Assembly (NCBI GenBank): GCA_037176705.1
Contig: CM073891.1
Coordinates: 90,354,327-90,418,326, forward strand
DNA from: Molossus alvarezi
Lineage: Eukaryota; Chordata; Mammalia; Chiroptera; Molossidae
Reading direction: 5' to 3'
Length of the DNA: 64,000 nt
Made by a program: the position numbers and the translations under genes. Shown piece by piece: positions 24,598 through 35,984 of this stretch (position 1 is its first letter; each line of letters starts with the position of its first letter). The notes under the pieces are model-generated. The model worked only from the letters and a program-made list of their open reading frames with translations, searched no databases and had not been told where the DNA came from.

Positions 24598-25639
24598 TTT
24601 CCTGAATTGAGAAAATTAACACATTTATTATACATAAAAATGTATATATCAAATTCATTGCTGGCATACAGTAATGTTCATAATATACTATAATGTCGCT
24701 CATTACTTTTACAGAAATAATGATTATCTTAGTAATGGCATCAGGTAAAATGCCAGTGAATTTTTAATAAAAACACCACAGAAAGTAAAAATGTATACAA
24801 AAAAGGAGCCTCCAACTACAATTAATTAAAAATAAATCTTCTTTTAAGAATAGATTCTAAAATATATTGTCATCTCTTCCATATTCAATAATCAATGTTT
24901 GTGAAAGAAGGACTTTTTGAATAAAGTTTTTTCAAAATAGAAAGCTAACATAGGATTTATGCTCTAGCATTATAATTGATTGGATGGTCCAATTAACCTA
25001 CCAGCTCACACAGAAACTATATCCTAGATAATACACACTTTTTGTAGTAGCTTTGTTCTTACAAGTCATAGCAGAAGTCTCCAATGACCTCTATCCCCTC
25101 CCAAAACAAATATATCAACAAACAAATATGGGCTGATCCTGGAGCTGACTAGGGCCTGAGCTACTGCAACCAGTAGCTTTGGCTTGGAAAACAGTATGAC
25201 AGCATCCAGGAGCTTGGGTCAGGGTGCACAGGACAGCCCAGAGCCAAGCTGCAGAGGCAGGAGCTGGTTCAGAGTAGTGAGGAGCCAGTCAGCAGTGAGC
25301 CTACCTATAAGAAGCTTGCAATCAGGAAGGAGAGATAGAGGAAGTGAACTTGAGGCTGATTTCTGTGGCAACCAGCAGAGGGAAGATAAAAATTTGGAAC
25401 AGTAGTAAGATGGGAAAGCTGTGATTGAGGCTTCCACTTTAAGCACAAATCCTTTTGGAGAAAAACAATTAACCTTAGTCGATAAAACTGTCTGTCTAGT
25501 AGATGACAATTTTTTTTTAAATCAAATATTTGGAATAAAAATATATTGTTGTTGAATCCAGAATACAGCATTCGAATTGTAGAGAGAATTCGTAAACTGG
25601 AAGATTAAATAGATTTTACACTGAGTGCTGCAAAGAGAT

Positions 25640-25846
25640 AAGGATATGAAAAATATGAGTGTTTAAGAGCCATGGAAAAGAGAAAAAGAAAATCTGGTAT
25701 ATTTTTCTGCTAAGCATGTATCCTTTTGTGAGCTAAGAATGGGCTTGTATTGCTTAAATAAAACAACAACAAAGAATATGCGAAGAGACTGTGTGTGGCT
25801 TGCGAAGCCCTCTGCAGAAAGTTTGCCAGGCCCTGATCTAGCATAT
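25640..25846 (+). mobile_element. Possible hAT-type DNA transposon relic
   Basis: The end CAGAAAGTTTGCCAGGCCCT-GATCTAG matches the right terminus of a common mammalian hAT-Charlie non-autonomous element. The left edge is unclear. The surrounding 24640-25640 is unrecognised intron. Confidence 0.4.
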
Positions 25847-25854
25847 GTCAAACT

Positions 25855-26617
25855 GGAGTCCCAGAAGGAAACAGAAAGATAGAACTATCTTTAAACATAG
25901 TGGCTGAGAATTTTTTAAAACTGATATAGTCTATGGATCCACAGATCCAAGAAGCACAACATAAATATATACCTAACAGAATAAATAAAAGTAATTCATA
26001 GCCACCCACATTGTAATTACAGAATAACAAGGACAAAGAGACGATCTGGAAAGCAGTGATAAAGGACATATCATCTACTGTTTTGAATCATATTAATTTT
26101 CTGACATTAATAAAAAGGAAAGAAAAGTAAATCACTGAAGATTGCTCACCAGAAAAATAGAAGCCAAGGCAACAATGTACTAATTAAAACAAGATAGCTA
26201 TCAATCTAGAATTGTGCACCCAGCAAAATAATCTTTGAAGAAAGAAAATAGATACATGTATAAATAAGTTACCTCCAAGATATCTGCTCTAAAGGAACTT
26301 CTAAAGGATACACTTAAAGAAGAAGGAAAATAGGCCCAATGGAAGTATGAAGTTCAAAAAGGAAAGCTGAGCAAATAAATCTTACATATGGGTATACCCA
26401 AACAAATATTATCAAAACAAAATAATTGAAATATTATAGGATAAAATATGTAATTGGGGCCCAGTTTGGCTCACAGGTTAGAACATCGGCCTGTGGACCA
26501 ATGAGTCGCAGGTTCGATTCTGGTCAGGGGCACATACCTTGGTTGCGGTTTGTCCCCAGCCCTGATTGGGGTCGTGTGGGAGGCAACCAGTAGATGTGTC
26601 CCTCTCAAGTCGATGTT

Positions 26618-26662
<45 letters not shown>

Positions 26663-26880
26663 CTCTCTCCCTCCCACTCTATCTGAACAAAAATGGAAAA
26701 ATATCCGCAAGTGAGGATTAAAACAATATATGTAATTGGGAAGGGAAATATGACAAACTGTTCTTGAATCCTCATATTGTTTAAAAAATAGAGGGATATG
26801 ATATTAATCCTACACATTGTTAAATAAAATATGCATAATTATATTTCAAGTATAACAAATAAAATAACTGAAATAAAGTT
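25855..26880 (+). mobile_element. L1/HAL1 ORF1-type relic, split by a VES
   Basis: Segments such as CAGAAGGAAACAGAAAGATA, ATTGTGCACCCAGCAAAATA and GAACTTCTAAAGGATACACT correspond to the ORF1 C-terminal region of ancient L1 or HAL1 elements. It is interrupted by the VES at 26459. Confidence 0.55.
26459..26727 (+). mobile_element. VES SINE with TSD and long CT tract
   Basis: Perfect duplication ATATGTAATTGGG at 26446-26458 and 26728-26740. The first few bases of the SINE are missing. It contains an expanded (CT)n run of about 38 bp at 26620-26659. Confidence 0.92.
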
Positions 26881-27189
26881 TTAAAATTCCATAAAAACAA
26901 AGGGGGGGAGTGAAATGAGATAAAACTGAACAAAACCTCAACTTTTAAAAAATTTGAGAAACCTCTTTAGGTTCTCACCCATTAAAAAAGGGTATCTTCT
27001 TTTGGGTTATTTTATGCTATAACAGAGCTGAATAGCCTGATTAGAAAGAGAATATCTAAACAAACCTAACTCCTAGCAACATACTCATTTGCTCCTTTTG
27101 GAGAGTTTAAAGTAAAGCTCTTGTTTCTATCTGGTGGGGTCATTCTCCCCCTAAACTGGCCAAGATGGCATCTTCTAAATTAGCAATAG

Positions 27190-28425
27190 CAACAAAATTA
27201 AGAACTTATGCTCTTCAAAAAACACAACTGAAAGGAAAAAAAAAAGATAAACCATAGACTGGGAGATAATTTTTCTTTTTTTGCAAAACTCACATCTGAT
27301 AAAGGACCTGTATCAGTGTTGGCTAGGATGTAGAGAAAAAGGAACCCTTGTACCCTGCTGGTAGAAATGCAGACTGGTATAACCACTATGGAAAACAGAA
27401 TGGAGTTTCCTCAAAAAATTAAAAGTGGAACTGCCATTTGACCCAATGATTCCACTTCTAGGAATATATCCTTAGAAAACACCAATCAGAAAGAATATAT
27501 GCACCCCTATGTTCAGAACAGCACTATTTACAATAGCTAAGATCTGGAAACAACCCAAATGCCCACCAGTAGATGAGTGGATAAAAAAGCTGTGGTACAT
27601 TTACACAATAGAATACTATGCAGCTGTGAAAAAGAAGGCTCTCTTACCCTTTGAGACAGCATGGAGGTTACCTGAGAGTATTATGCTAAGCAAAATAAAC
27701 CAACCAAAGACAAGTATCACATGATCTCACTTATATGGGGAATCCAGTGAACAAAATAAACTGACGAACAAAACAGATCCAGAGACATGAAAGTAGGGAA
27801 CAGACTGATAAACCTCAGAGGGAAGGGGGATGGGAGGAGTTGAGAAGATATAAAATGAAGAACTTATATGCATATATGCACAACCCAGTGACACAGACAA
27901 CAGTTTGGGGAAAGCAGGAAAGGGGTGGGAGTAGAAAGGAGGGGATCAATGAAGGGAAAAAAGTGGGAACATGTGTAGTACTTTCAACAATATGATGAAT
28001 AAATACATATTTTTTAAAAAGCTATTGCTGACAATGTGGAGAAATTGGAATTCTTGTTCACTGTTGGTAGGAATGTAAAAGTATATAGCCACTATGGAAA
28101 ATAGTATGGTGGTTCTTCAAAAAATTAAAAACACAATTACCATGTGATTGCTGGATCATATGATATATACCCAAAATAATTGGGGGGAAAAAGATCAAGA
28201 GACATGGAAGCAGGGAATAGACTGACAAACCTCAGACAGAGTGGGGAGAGGGGCTGGAAGAGATTAACCAAAGAACTTATTTGCATATATGCATAATCAA
28301 TGGACACAGACAATATTGTGTTGAAGGTCTGGGGGGGAGGGGTTGGGAGCAGGGTGGAGATGGTCAGTGGGAGAAAAGAGGGGGGACATCTGTAATACTG
28401 TCAACAATAAAGATAATTTTTTTTA
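27190..28425 (+). mobile_element. Two L1 3' ends in tandem
   Basis: A first L1 ORF2 C-terminal/3' UTR piece ends near 28018 (AATAAATACATATTTTTTAA). A second, internally deleted L1 3' end runs from 28020 to 28425. A preceding ORF2 snippet (ACTGGGAGATAATTTTTC) lies at 27240-27310. Possibly a nested insertion. Confidence 0.7.
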
Positions 28426-28651
28426 AATCCTCACCCAAGGATACTTCTTCCATTTCCATCTTCAGACAGAGTGGGAGAGAGAGAGAGAAACATCGACGTG
28501 AGAGAGACACATCGATTGGTTGCCTCCTGCACAGTCCCGATCAGGGCCCGGGACTGAACATAACCAAGGTACATGCCCTTGACCAGAATCAAACCCACCA
28601 CTCTTTGGTCCGTGAGCTGATGCTCTACCGCTGAGCCAAACCGGCCAGGGC
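28424..28651 (-). mobile_element. VES SINE
   Basis: Reverse-oriented VES (ends GCCAAACCGGCCAGGGC), inserted at the A-rich tail of the preceding L1. Confidence 0.9.
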
Positions 28652-29287
28652 TGTTTAAATAAAAATACACACACACACCTCTTAATACTAAATAAGAAAG
28701 AAAAAAAAGTGAAAGATTCAATAGACATGTCACCAAAGAATATATACAGAAGGAAAATAAGCAGGGCCAGGAGTGGCTGAGGTAAATTCGGTGCCTGGAC
28801 TGCTCTACACTTGCACTTGAGCTTGAGAATAAATGCCTTCTAAAATTTTGGACCTAGTTGCCTCAATTATCTCATTCTAGTTAATTTTGTCCATTTTCTT
28901 ATAAAATTAAACACATACTTATAATTATATGACTCAACAATCTGTGTCCCTTACCGAGGTGGAATAAAAACCTACATCCACACAAAATCTATACACAAAA
29001 GTTTATACAGGCTTTAAACTTAATCACCAAAGAGTGGAAACAACAAAAATGGTCCTTACCTGATGAAGGGATTCATAAACTGTGATACATTCATAAATGG
29101 AACACTACTCATCAATAAAAAGAAATAAGCTAGATACGCACAACATAGATGAATCTTGAATTATGCTAAACAAGAAGCAAATTTGAAAGGCTACATACAT
29201 ACTGTATAATTCACTTAAGTGAAAAAGCAAAGCTGTTGGTTCACAACCTCAAGAGTTCCCTAGGTGAAATAAAAAACTGCAAAGGGC

Positions 29288-29311
29288 AGGGGTTTTTTTG
29301 TATTTGTGTTC

Positions 29312-29342
<31 letters not shown>

Positions 29343-29468
29343 CATCGATTTATTGTTCCATTTATTTATGCACTCATTGGTTGCTTCTTGCATCAGCCCT
29401 GACTGGAGATTGAACCCACAACCTTGGTGTATCTGCATGTTCTACCCAACTGAGCTACCCAGCCAGGG
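29288..29468 (-). mobile_element. Older tRNA-type SINE
   Basis: Reverse-oriented copy with CCAACTGAGCTACCCAGCCA at its head and a (GA)n stretch; the same old subfamily as 3484-3931. DNA at 28652-29287 includes weak L1-like remnants (ACACTACTCATCAATAAAAA) but no gene. Confidence 0.75.
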
Positions 29469-29517
29469 TAGTAGATGGCAATTTTATTTTAATTAATTAA
29501 TTAATTAATTAATTTTT

Positions 29518-29753
29518 TTATCCTCACCTGAGGACATTTTTGCATTTATCTTCAGATAGAACAGGAGGGAAAGAAGGAGGAAGAGAGAGAGAGAAACATC
29601 AATATGAGAGAGACACATCGAGTGGTTGCAACCCACACAACCCCTACCGGGGACGGGACAAATACAACTGAGGTACATGCCCTTAGCGGAACCGAACCCA
29701 GGACTCTCTGGTCTACAGGCTGATGCTCTAACTGCTGAGCCAAACCGGCCAGG
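29518..29753 (-). mobile_element. VES SINE
   Basis: Complete reverse-oriented VES with a (TTAA)n stretch at its 3' tail side (29488-29517). Confidence 0.9.
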
Positions 29754-29882
29754 AGGCGTGTCTTGGGCAGCTGCAAAGAGGAGTAGATCTCTGTAATCAC
29801 CCACCAGAATTTCTATAAAGATCTTAATCCTACTGAGACATGTATACAGACCAGATGGTCTCACTAACACATTACTCTCTAG

Positions 29883-30050
29883 CACTGGTTCTCAACCTTC
29901 CTAATGCCATGACCCTTTAATACAGTTCTTCATGTTGTGGTGACCCCCAACCATAAAATTATTTTCATTGCTATTTCATAACTGTAATTTTTCTACTGTT
30001 ATGTCTTAGGCGACCCCTGTAATAGGGCCATTCGACCCCCAAAGGTCTAA
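29883..30050 (+). mobile_element. SPIN-type hAT non-autonomous transposon, partial
   Basis: Starts CACTGGTTCTCAACCTTCCT, continues ACAGTTCTTCATGTTGTGGT and GACCCCCAACCATAAAATTA, and ends TCTTAGGCGACCCCTGTAAT with CATTCGACCCCCAAAGG. These match the two ends of the SPIN_NA family, an element known for horizontal transfer into several tetrapod lineages including vesper bats. The middle is deleted, as usual for short versions, and the final inverted-repeat bases are missing on the right. Confidence 0.85.
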
Positions 30051-30490
30051 AGGCTTCCTCCTAGAAGTAGTTCCTAGTACAGTAAGGGACCAATGGGCAG
30101 TGGAGAGGGTAAGGAACCTCCCATTGCTCTGTCCAGTTCAAGGGTCAACCCACAGTCTCGTCCTCTTGATGACTGTCAACAAAAGTACGGACCAGTATGT
30201 ACAATTCTACAGGTACAACTACATATTTGTATATGCAGTGAGTACCTTTAGAAGGTGAACTGGAGGATGGGAATGGATGGAAAGCAGATTTTCACTGTTC
30301 ATTCGTTTTACTGTTTAAACGTTTTATCATTTATATATATTATCTATTCAAAGTAAATATTTAATCTTAAAAACAGCTTAAAAAGTAAAAAGCAGTATAT
30401 ATTATGATTACATAAAAAAACCACTGGTGGCTAAACGTTTTCTAATGCCAGATGTTTCTATGCTATTACCATGAAAAAAACCAGAGGTGG

Positions 30491-30732
30491 GCCCTGGACG
30501 GTTTGGCTCAGCAGTTAGAGCAACGGCCTGCGGTCCAAACCCGGGTTTGGTTCCCGCTAAGGGCACATACCTCGGTTGCAGTTTGTCCCCGGCCCTGGCT
30601 GGTCCTGCGGGTGGCAGCCACTCGATGTGTCCCTTTCACATAGATGTTTCTCTCTCTCCCTTCCTCTCTCTCCCTCCCACTCTACCTGAACAAAAAATGG
30701 AGGTGAGGATAAAAAAAAAAAAAAACAGCAAC
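30491..30732 (+). mobile_element. VES SINE beside the IQUB CpG island
   Basis: Complete VES with an imperfect duplication (about AAAAAAACCAGAGGTGG left, AAAAAAACTAGGGGTGG right), about 140 bp from the start of the GC-rich block. Confidence 0.9.
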
Positions 30733-31107
30733 AAAAAAAAACTAGGGGTGGGAGGTGAGGTACAGCTCCCAGCTAGATGCTGCTCCTATCGAATCCCAAA
30801 TCAAAGATGCGGAGCCAGTAAAAGGAACCAAGAAAGAAAGGATGCTTTGCACGATTTTTAAAGCGAAGGTGACACGTTCCCAACCAGCCAATCAGTCCCC
30901 GGAGCCTAGGAGGCATAAACGCCCAGCACAGTCGTCCGAGTCCTGCGCCGGTAGATCCCCGGGCCAAGGCCGGCCTAAGGGTTGGGTCAGGAGAGTGCAG
31001 CTAGAACCTGTCCTCCTACCGGACTGGGAAAAGACGACGCCGGTGGAAGAGGTTTCTCAGACTCCTAACAGCACAGCCCGCGTTGGCTGGATTCTCTGTT
31101 ACCCGCA

Positions 31108-31120
31108 GTATCCTAGCAAC
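31108..31120. promoter_or_regulatory. X-box-like RFX binding site
   Basis: GTATCCTAGCAAC: half-sites GTATCC and AGCAAC with a one-base spacer fit the imperfect palindrome GTHNCC-(N0-3)-RGNAAC bound by RFX factors, the classic regulators of ciliary genes. It lies in the CpG island assigned to IQUB, an axonemal protein, so a ciliary control element is plausible. Binding is inferred from the motif and context alone. Confidence 0.5.
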
Positions 31121-31220
31121 GACCCGGGCACCACTCCCTCCAGCCTCGCGAGAAGAGAAGTTTCTCGCGCTGGAAAGGACAGCCGCGGGAGGAAGGAGCC
31201 GCGCCAGGAGGTGAAAAGGC

Positions 31221-31243
31221 GGGGGGGGGGGGGGGGGGGGGGG
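31221..31243 (+). repeat. G23 homopolymer
   Basis: Uninterrupted run of 23 G in the CpG island, followed by GC boxes. It is a strong G-quadruplex candidate and a likely assembly or length-polymorphism site. Confidence 0.9.
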
Positions 31244-31764
31244 ACACACAAATGACGAGGGGCGGGGCGAGGGGCGGGCGGGGCGGGGCAAGGGGCGAGG
31301 ACTGTTGTTACCTGCTGGTTAGATCTGACAGTGAATCAGACTCGAACCACTCACTCTCCCAGGTCCCCTTTTCACATGTGAAAGGGCAGTTCTCCGAAGC
31401 AAACATTGAAAGCAATTTACACTTATAAGAAATCGATATTATGGAAAATTTAAATATGAAATGAGAATGAAGACCTTGACAAAGGAGAACTCATGTACAA
31501 CAGCAGGTGCCTACTTGCTTCTGTTAAATTTAGAACTTGGCTCTTGGCTTTGTGGCAAAGAGAAAAGCGAGTCAGGAGGTATTAAATAATTCCCCTTTAA
31601 GTTAGGAGAAGCAAAGCTTTTGTTAATCACTAAATTATAAGGGTTTTGTTTTTTTTTTCCCTATCATCATAAGTTCTTTAAATTGAGTTTTATAAAGAAT
31701 TGGAGGAAAGGATCATTTATATTCCTATTGCAAACGTAATAACAAACTTAATGTGGCTGCCTTG

Positions 31765-31985
31765 AAATAATAGCTAACATTTATTACTATTTTTTAAGTA
31801 TATAAGTACTTGATACTTCTAATTTAACCATCACAATGATTTTATTACGGAAGAACTGTGATTAGCCCCATTTTACTAATGAAGAAACTAAGGTTCAGAG
31901 AGATTTAGTGAGGGAGCCAGGATTAAACCCAGCAATATGACTGCAGAGCCTCTAGTTTAAATCACTAATCTATGCTATCATGTTT
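31765..31985 (+). mobile_element. MIR SINE relic
   Basis: AATAGCTAACATTTATTACT, CCCCATTTTACTAATGAAGA, GAAACTAAGGTTCAGAGAGA and GAGCCAGGATTAAACCCAGC are the MIR consensus in order. Confidence 0.8.
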
Positions 31986-32684
31986 GATTTAACTCTACTG
32001 TTTTAAAAGGATATAGGAATAAGTCATAAAATTAAAATTGTTATATATAGTACAGGTTCATTCCTCCTTCATAATGTTCAATGTTTTCATTCCTTTATAT
32101 CATTTTACTAAAACTGTATTCTCATCTCCCAATAATTTACTATTCAATGTCCTTTTTCAGCCTTCATCCTATTTTAAAATATGTATTACTAGTACAATAT
32201 AAAATATGTATTATATTTCCAGATAAAACTGGCTTTAATAATGGTTTTAAATAAACACAAATGCATTTAAAACACTGCATGAATCCACATACTGACAAAG
32301 AGCAAAGTGGGTAACAAGCATTCAGGTAACCACTAGGGTTAGTGGTTTTTACTAGTAAATCAGGTGTGATTAAAGGTGTCCAGATAGTGCTCCCAAATAC
32401 TCCCCCACTCCCATCTCCAAAATCATAGTATATCTTAATTTTACTAGTAATGAGAATTCCATTGGTTTTAAACACACCTTTCTGGCTTTCCTCTTTAAAA
32501 TGTATCATCCACTGCCCTCCATGTACAAAAAATACTAGGTTTAGGCATAGAGGCAGGAGATAGAGGGAAGAAAACCTGGTGGTAGAGAACATCAAGTACT
32601 TCACAGTGTTAAATGTGGCTGGATACCCACAACATGTTCATTTTTTATTTATTTATATATTTTTTATTTTTAGTTATTTTTTTT

Positions 32685-32927
32685 TGTTAATCCTCACCGA
32701 GGATATTTTTCCATTTTTCAGATACAGTGGAAAGGACAGAGGGAAGAGGGCAGGGGGGAGAGAAACATTGATGTGTGAGAGACACACGATTGGTGGCTCC
32801 TGCACGACCCCGACCGGGGCAGGGGATATAACCTGCAACCCAGATACAAGCCCTTGACTGGAATGGAATCCAGAACCCTTCAGTCCTCAGGTCAATGCTC
32901 TAACCACTGAGCCAAACCAGCCAGGGC
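32685..32927 (-). mobile_element. VES SINE
   Basis: Reverse-oriented VES of a more diverged subtype, in T-rich flanks. The next stretch, 32930-34190, is AT-rich intergenic DNA in which I recognise nothing. Confidence 0.88.
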
Positions 32928-34194
32928 CACATTTTATTTATAATTTACTGTGGAGATGATCTTATATAACCATGTGAGCCTAATTTTATTGGTCGGCTTC
33001 CCAGGTACTCCATTCTATGCAGGTTGGAAAGTTTATTAGCACATCAAAATCACACTCACACACACACCGTAGTTATTTGGTTGTATAAAATAAATGTAAA
33101 TGCAAGGTGAAAACAACCAATGGGAAAGAGTCAATTCTAAAAGTGGAAAAGTAATTTTACATCATTTCCTACTTACTTTTCACAATAAACCTATACATTT
33201 GCTTGGAACTTATTGCCCAAAATGATTTATCTTTATTTCTTATTAAACACCTGCCTTTATTTATCTCAGCATTATGCAATAAATATTTTTAATGTGCTTT
33301 ATTTTTACAAACATGCCACCTAGTGGCCTTATAAAATCAAGCAGTTCAAAGTATTTCCCATTGTTACTTCAGGATAAAATATATTTTGATATAAATGAAT
33401 GAATTGGGGAAAAAGAAAAGAATAATTTAGAAAAACAAGGACTTAAAATTATGCTTTGGAAATCATGTATATGGATTCAATTTGAATCATAATAACTCTG
33501 TGAGCTAGTTAAGAGACTGGAAATACAGATAGTATTTCCATAGTCCCTTTTCTATACTCATAAGGGACGATGTGTTTGAAATTCAGAATTTTTCTCATTT
33601 TTGGAAGGTAATATGAGCATATATTATAAATTCTGGTACACATTCAATGGGTCTGAAGAAATAGAATCATAGAAGCAGAATCAAATACATTAATACTTCT
33701 TAGCAAAATATATTCATACTCACATTAAAGTGGGATAAAAACTACAAATAGCTTTATGTTAACTCCAGTCAGAATCTGCTTCCAATGAGTTGTGAAAAAA
33801 ATTTCTGTTTTCAAACATTTTTGGAGTTTGCAATTTACATAGGAAATTTTGAACCTAAGAAAAAGAATCAGCTCACCTATCACAGAAATAAAGAGTAAAA
33901 TGAAATATTGTATTATAAAATAGTAATGTTTACATGTAGAAAGGCCTAAAAGGTTCACCTGAACAAAAACAAAACACCCATATTTGTGATCATGAGAAAT
34001 CCCCACAAAAAGAATCTCTGAATGCTTTCATTTACACAGTCATTTACAGAAAGAGGCTAACCCACCATAAATTATATTTAGGCACAGTGCAAAATTAGCT
34101 GCTACCATAAACCTAAAGATCGCTTTGAAAATTATTAGCGATACATGACCAGATAAATTCAGTTCTAGAGCACATTTAAAGAAAAATTTTTTCT

Positions 34195-34412
34195 TTTTTT
34201 TTAACATGTTTGTTTTCTTTATTGAATGTAGAGAGGAATGGAGAGGGAGAGAGAGAAATATCGATGAGAAAGAACATCAATTGGCTGCCTCCTGCATGCC
34301 CCCCAGTAGGGATTTGGCCCACAACCTGAGCATGTGCCCTGACCAGGAATCAAACCGGCAACCTCTTGGTGCATGAGTTGATGCTCAACCTGTGAGCCAC
34401 ACTGGCAAGGCC
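34195..34412 (-). mobile_element. VES-related SINE, older subfamily
   Basis: Reverse-oriented, with CATGAGTTGATGCTCAACCT and a TCTTTATTGAATGTAGAGAG tail. The same subfamily occurs at 47657, 49338, 54445 and 63074. Confidence 0.82.
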
Positions 34413-34753
34413 AAAAAATGTTTTACACCTGGTTCTGTTTCTTTTTTGTTTCTATGTGTGATGTGCCATGTTCCCTCTCCCCTGTCCATGTTTATGGAAG
34501 CATGTCTTGAAATGGTGCCATCCTCAGCCAAGATCCCTTATGTGACTCTTTGAGCACTGTCAATCCTCATTAGACATATAATAAGAATAAGGAACAAACT
34601 TTTGTTGTGTGAAGACTTTCGGATTTAAGGGTAGCCTATGCTAACAACTACTTTTCTCACTACTTTCTTTCATTAACTAAAGTTTTGGCTTATTAACTCT
34701 ACATAAAGATGTTTGAATAAATTTCTCCAGTTCCCATCAATAATTCAAATCTT

Positions 34754-35292
34754 TTTTTTAATTGCCTTATTTTATTAAAATAAAAATTACAAATCATAAG
34801 TAACACAATGTCCCTTTCACCATTTAAGTAAGATACTTTGATTTTATTTAAATATTCTCATGTTTTCAAGGTAACAGTATCTGAGAATGAGGCATACAGT
34901 GGTGGGCAAAAGTAGGTCTATAGTTGTGAGTATACAAAACACAATTCTGGTATTATTATTTATTAATCACTGTATTATTTATTCATATACCTACTTTTGC
35001 CCACCCCTGTATATATTCTATAGTACTACAAACCCAGTAGCCACTAACCTACAGAATAATTTTCATCCAGGTACTTCAAAAAGTCTTGTCATTTCTTCAA
35101 ACCTTTCCATCAGAACTCTGAGTTTGTTTTTTTAAATTAATTTATTATTTTTTTATTGAATTTTATTTTTGTTACAGATGTTTCTCCTTTTTTACCTCAT
35201 TGACACCCCCCTCCCCATCTCCTCCACCCTTTCCCCAGCTTTGTTGTCCATGTCCATTGGTTATGCATACATGCATATAAGTTCTGTGGTTT
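34754..35292 (-). mobile_element. L1 insertion with 3' transduction
   Basis: Bracketed by a perfect 15-bp duplication AATAATTCAAATCTT at 34739-34753 and 35293-35307. On the minus strand it reads: a truncated L1 3' UTR (about 35292-35172), the L1's own A-rich tail (about 35171-35122), then about 360 bp of non-L1 DNA ending in AATAAA (34776-34771), some 11 bases later by a short A tail (34759-34754). This is the structure of an L1 transcript that read through its own signal and was polyadenylated downstream. A mariner MITE lies inside the transduced part. Confidence 0.82.
34897..35009. mobile_element. Tc1/mariner MITE, 113 bp
   Basis: Terminal inverted repeats of 21 bp, CAGTGGTGGGCAAAAGTAGGT on the left and CAGGGGTGGGCAAAAGTAGGT as the reverse of the right end (one difference), directly flanked by TA dinucleotides (34895-34896 and 35010-35011). 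The inner part is AT-rich with no coding capacity. Confidence 0.88.
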
Positions 35293-35963
35293 AATAATTC
35301 AAATCTTATATCACATTCCCACTTTGATTCTTGAAAATTCTATTTAAAATCAACCTATTCATACTCCTCTAAACCAAACTCCTATCTCCTCATTTACTTT
35401 TTTTCTCAAAGCATTGCTATTATTGTAGCATAGGCTGCCATCCCATTGAGTACTGAGTTTTAAAGGAAATTCTGCCCAGATGCAAAATACTCATGGTATG
35501 TTCAATGACTTGGTACTTCATCCTACATCCCAGAATACCCTCACAGAGGACGGTTCTTTGACTTCTGTTTCTTTATGTAACTATAGAGGCTGGAAGAAAA
35601 AGAAAAAGCTAATATTAGCGAATATGTGAGAATTTTCTTATACAGAACATTATTTTCTCTCTTTCAAAAAGAAAACCTGAGGCCTTATATAGATAAATGG
35701 GGAAATGGCACAGGAGATGGAAAGTCCGCTCTACGGTTGGATAACATGTTAAACAATGCCTTGTAAGACCTGAACTCTTGGCTTGTAAGAATCGTGAAAC
35801 TGAACTCAGATTTCTTGGGAGAGTTCCTGGATAAACAAAGAACACAGACTATCTGGAATATCATCTTGGCTGTCAAAAGGAGTAAGAACTGGCCCGGCAG
35901 AAAGGCCTGTGTAAAAAGCCTGCTGAACATCAGGTGAAGAGACAACTTTTAAGAAAAAAAAAA

Positions 35964-35984
35964 ATATATATATATATATATATC
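35964..35984. repeat. (TA)n simple repeat
   Basis: About ten TA units beside an L1 tail. Confidence 0.85.

Larger units (their letters stand above)
30870..31320 (-). promoter_or_regulatory. IQUB: CpG island, probable IQUB promoter and leader exon
   Basis: A GC- and CpG-rich block isolated in AT-rich DNA, about 6.3 kb upstream of the IQUB start codon. It contains a CCAAT box (CCAATCAG near 30890), an X-box-like element at 31108-31120, a 23-base G run at 31221-31243, and clustered GGGGCGGGGC-type GC boxes at about 31257-31300. IQUB coding exon 1 has a splice acceptor 4 bases before its ATG, so an upstream leader exon is required and this is the only CpG island upstream within the expected distance. 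The exact start site and leader donor are not resolved. Confidence 0.72.

Noticed and set aside
29883..30050. Ancient MER-type hAT instead of SPIN
   Set aside because: The start GGTTCTCAACC is shared by several hAT families, but the ACAGTTCTTCATGTTGTGGT and GGCGACCCCTGTAAT blocks fit SPIN specifically.
30755..31255. 166-codon open frame across the CpG island
   Set aside because: High GC lowers stop frequency. There is no recognisable domain, the end is the poly-G tract, and it is on the strand opposite to IQUB.
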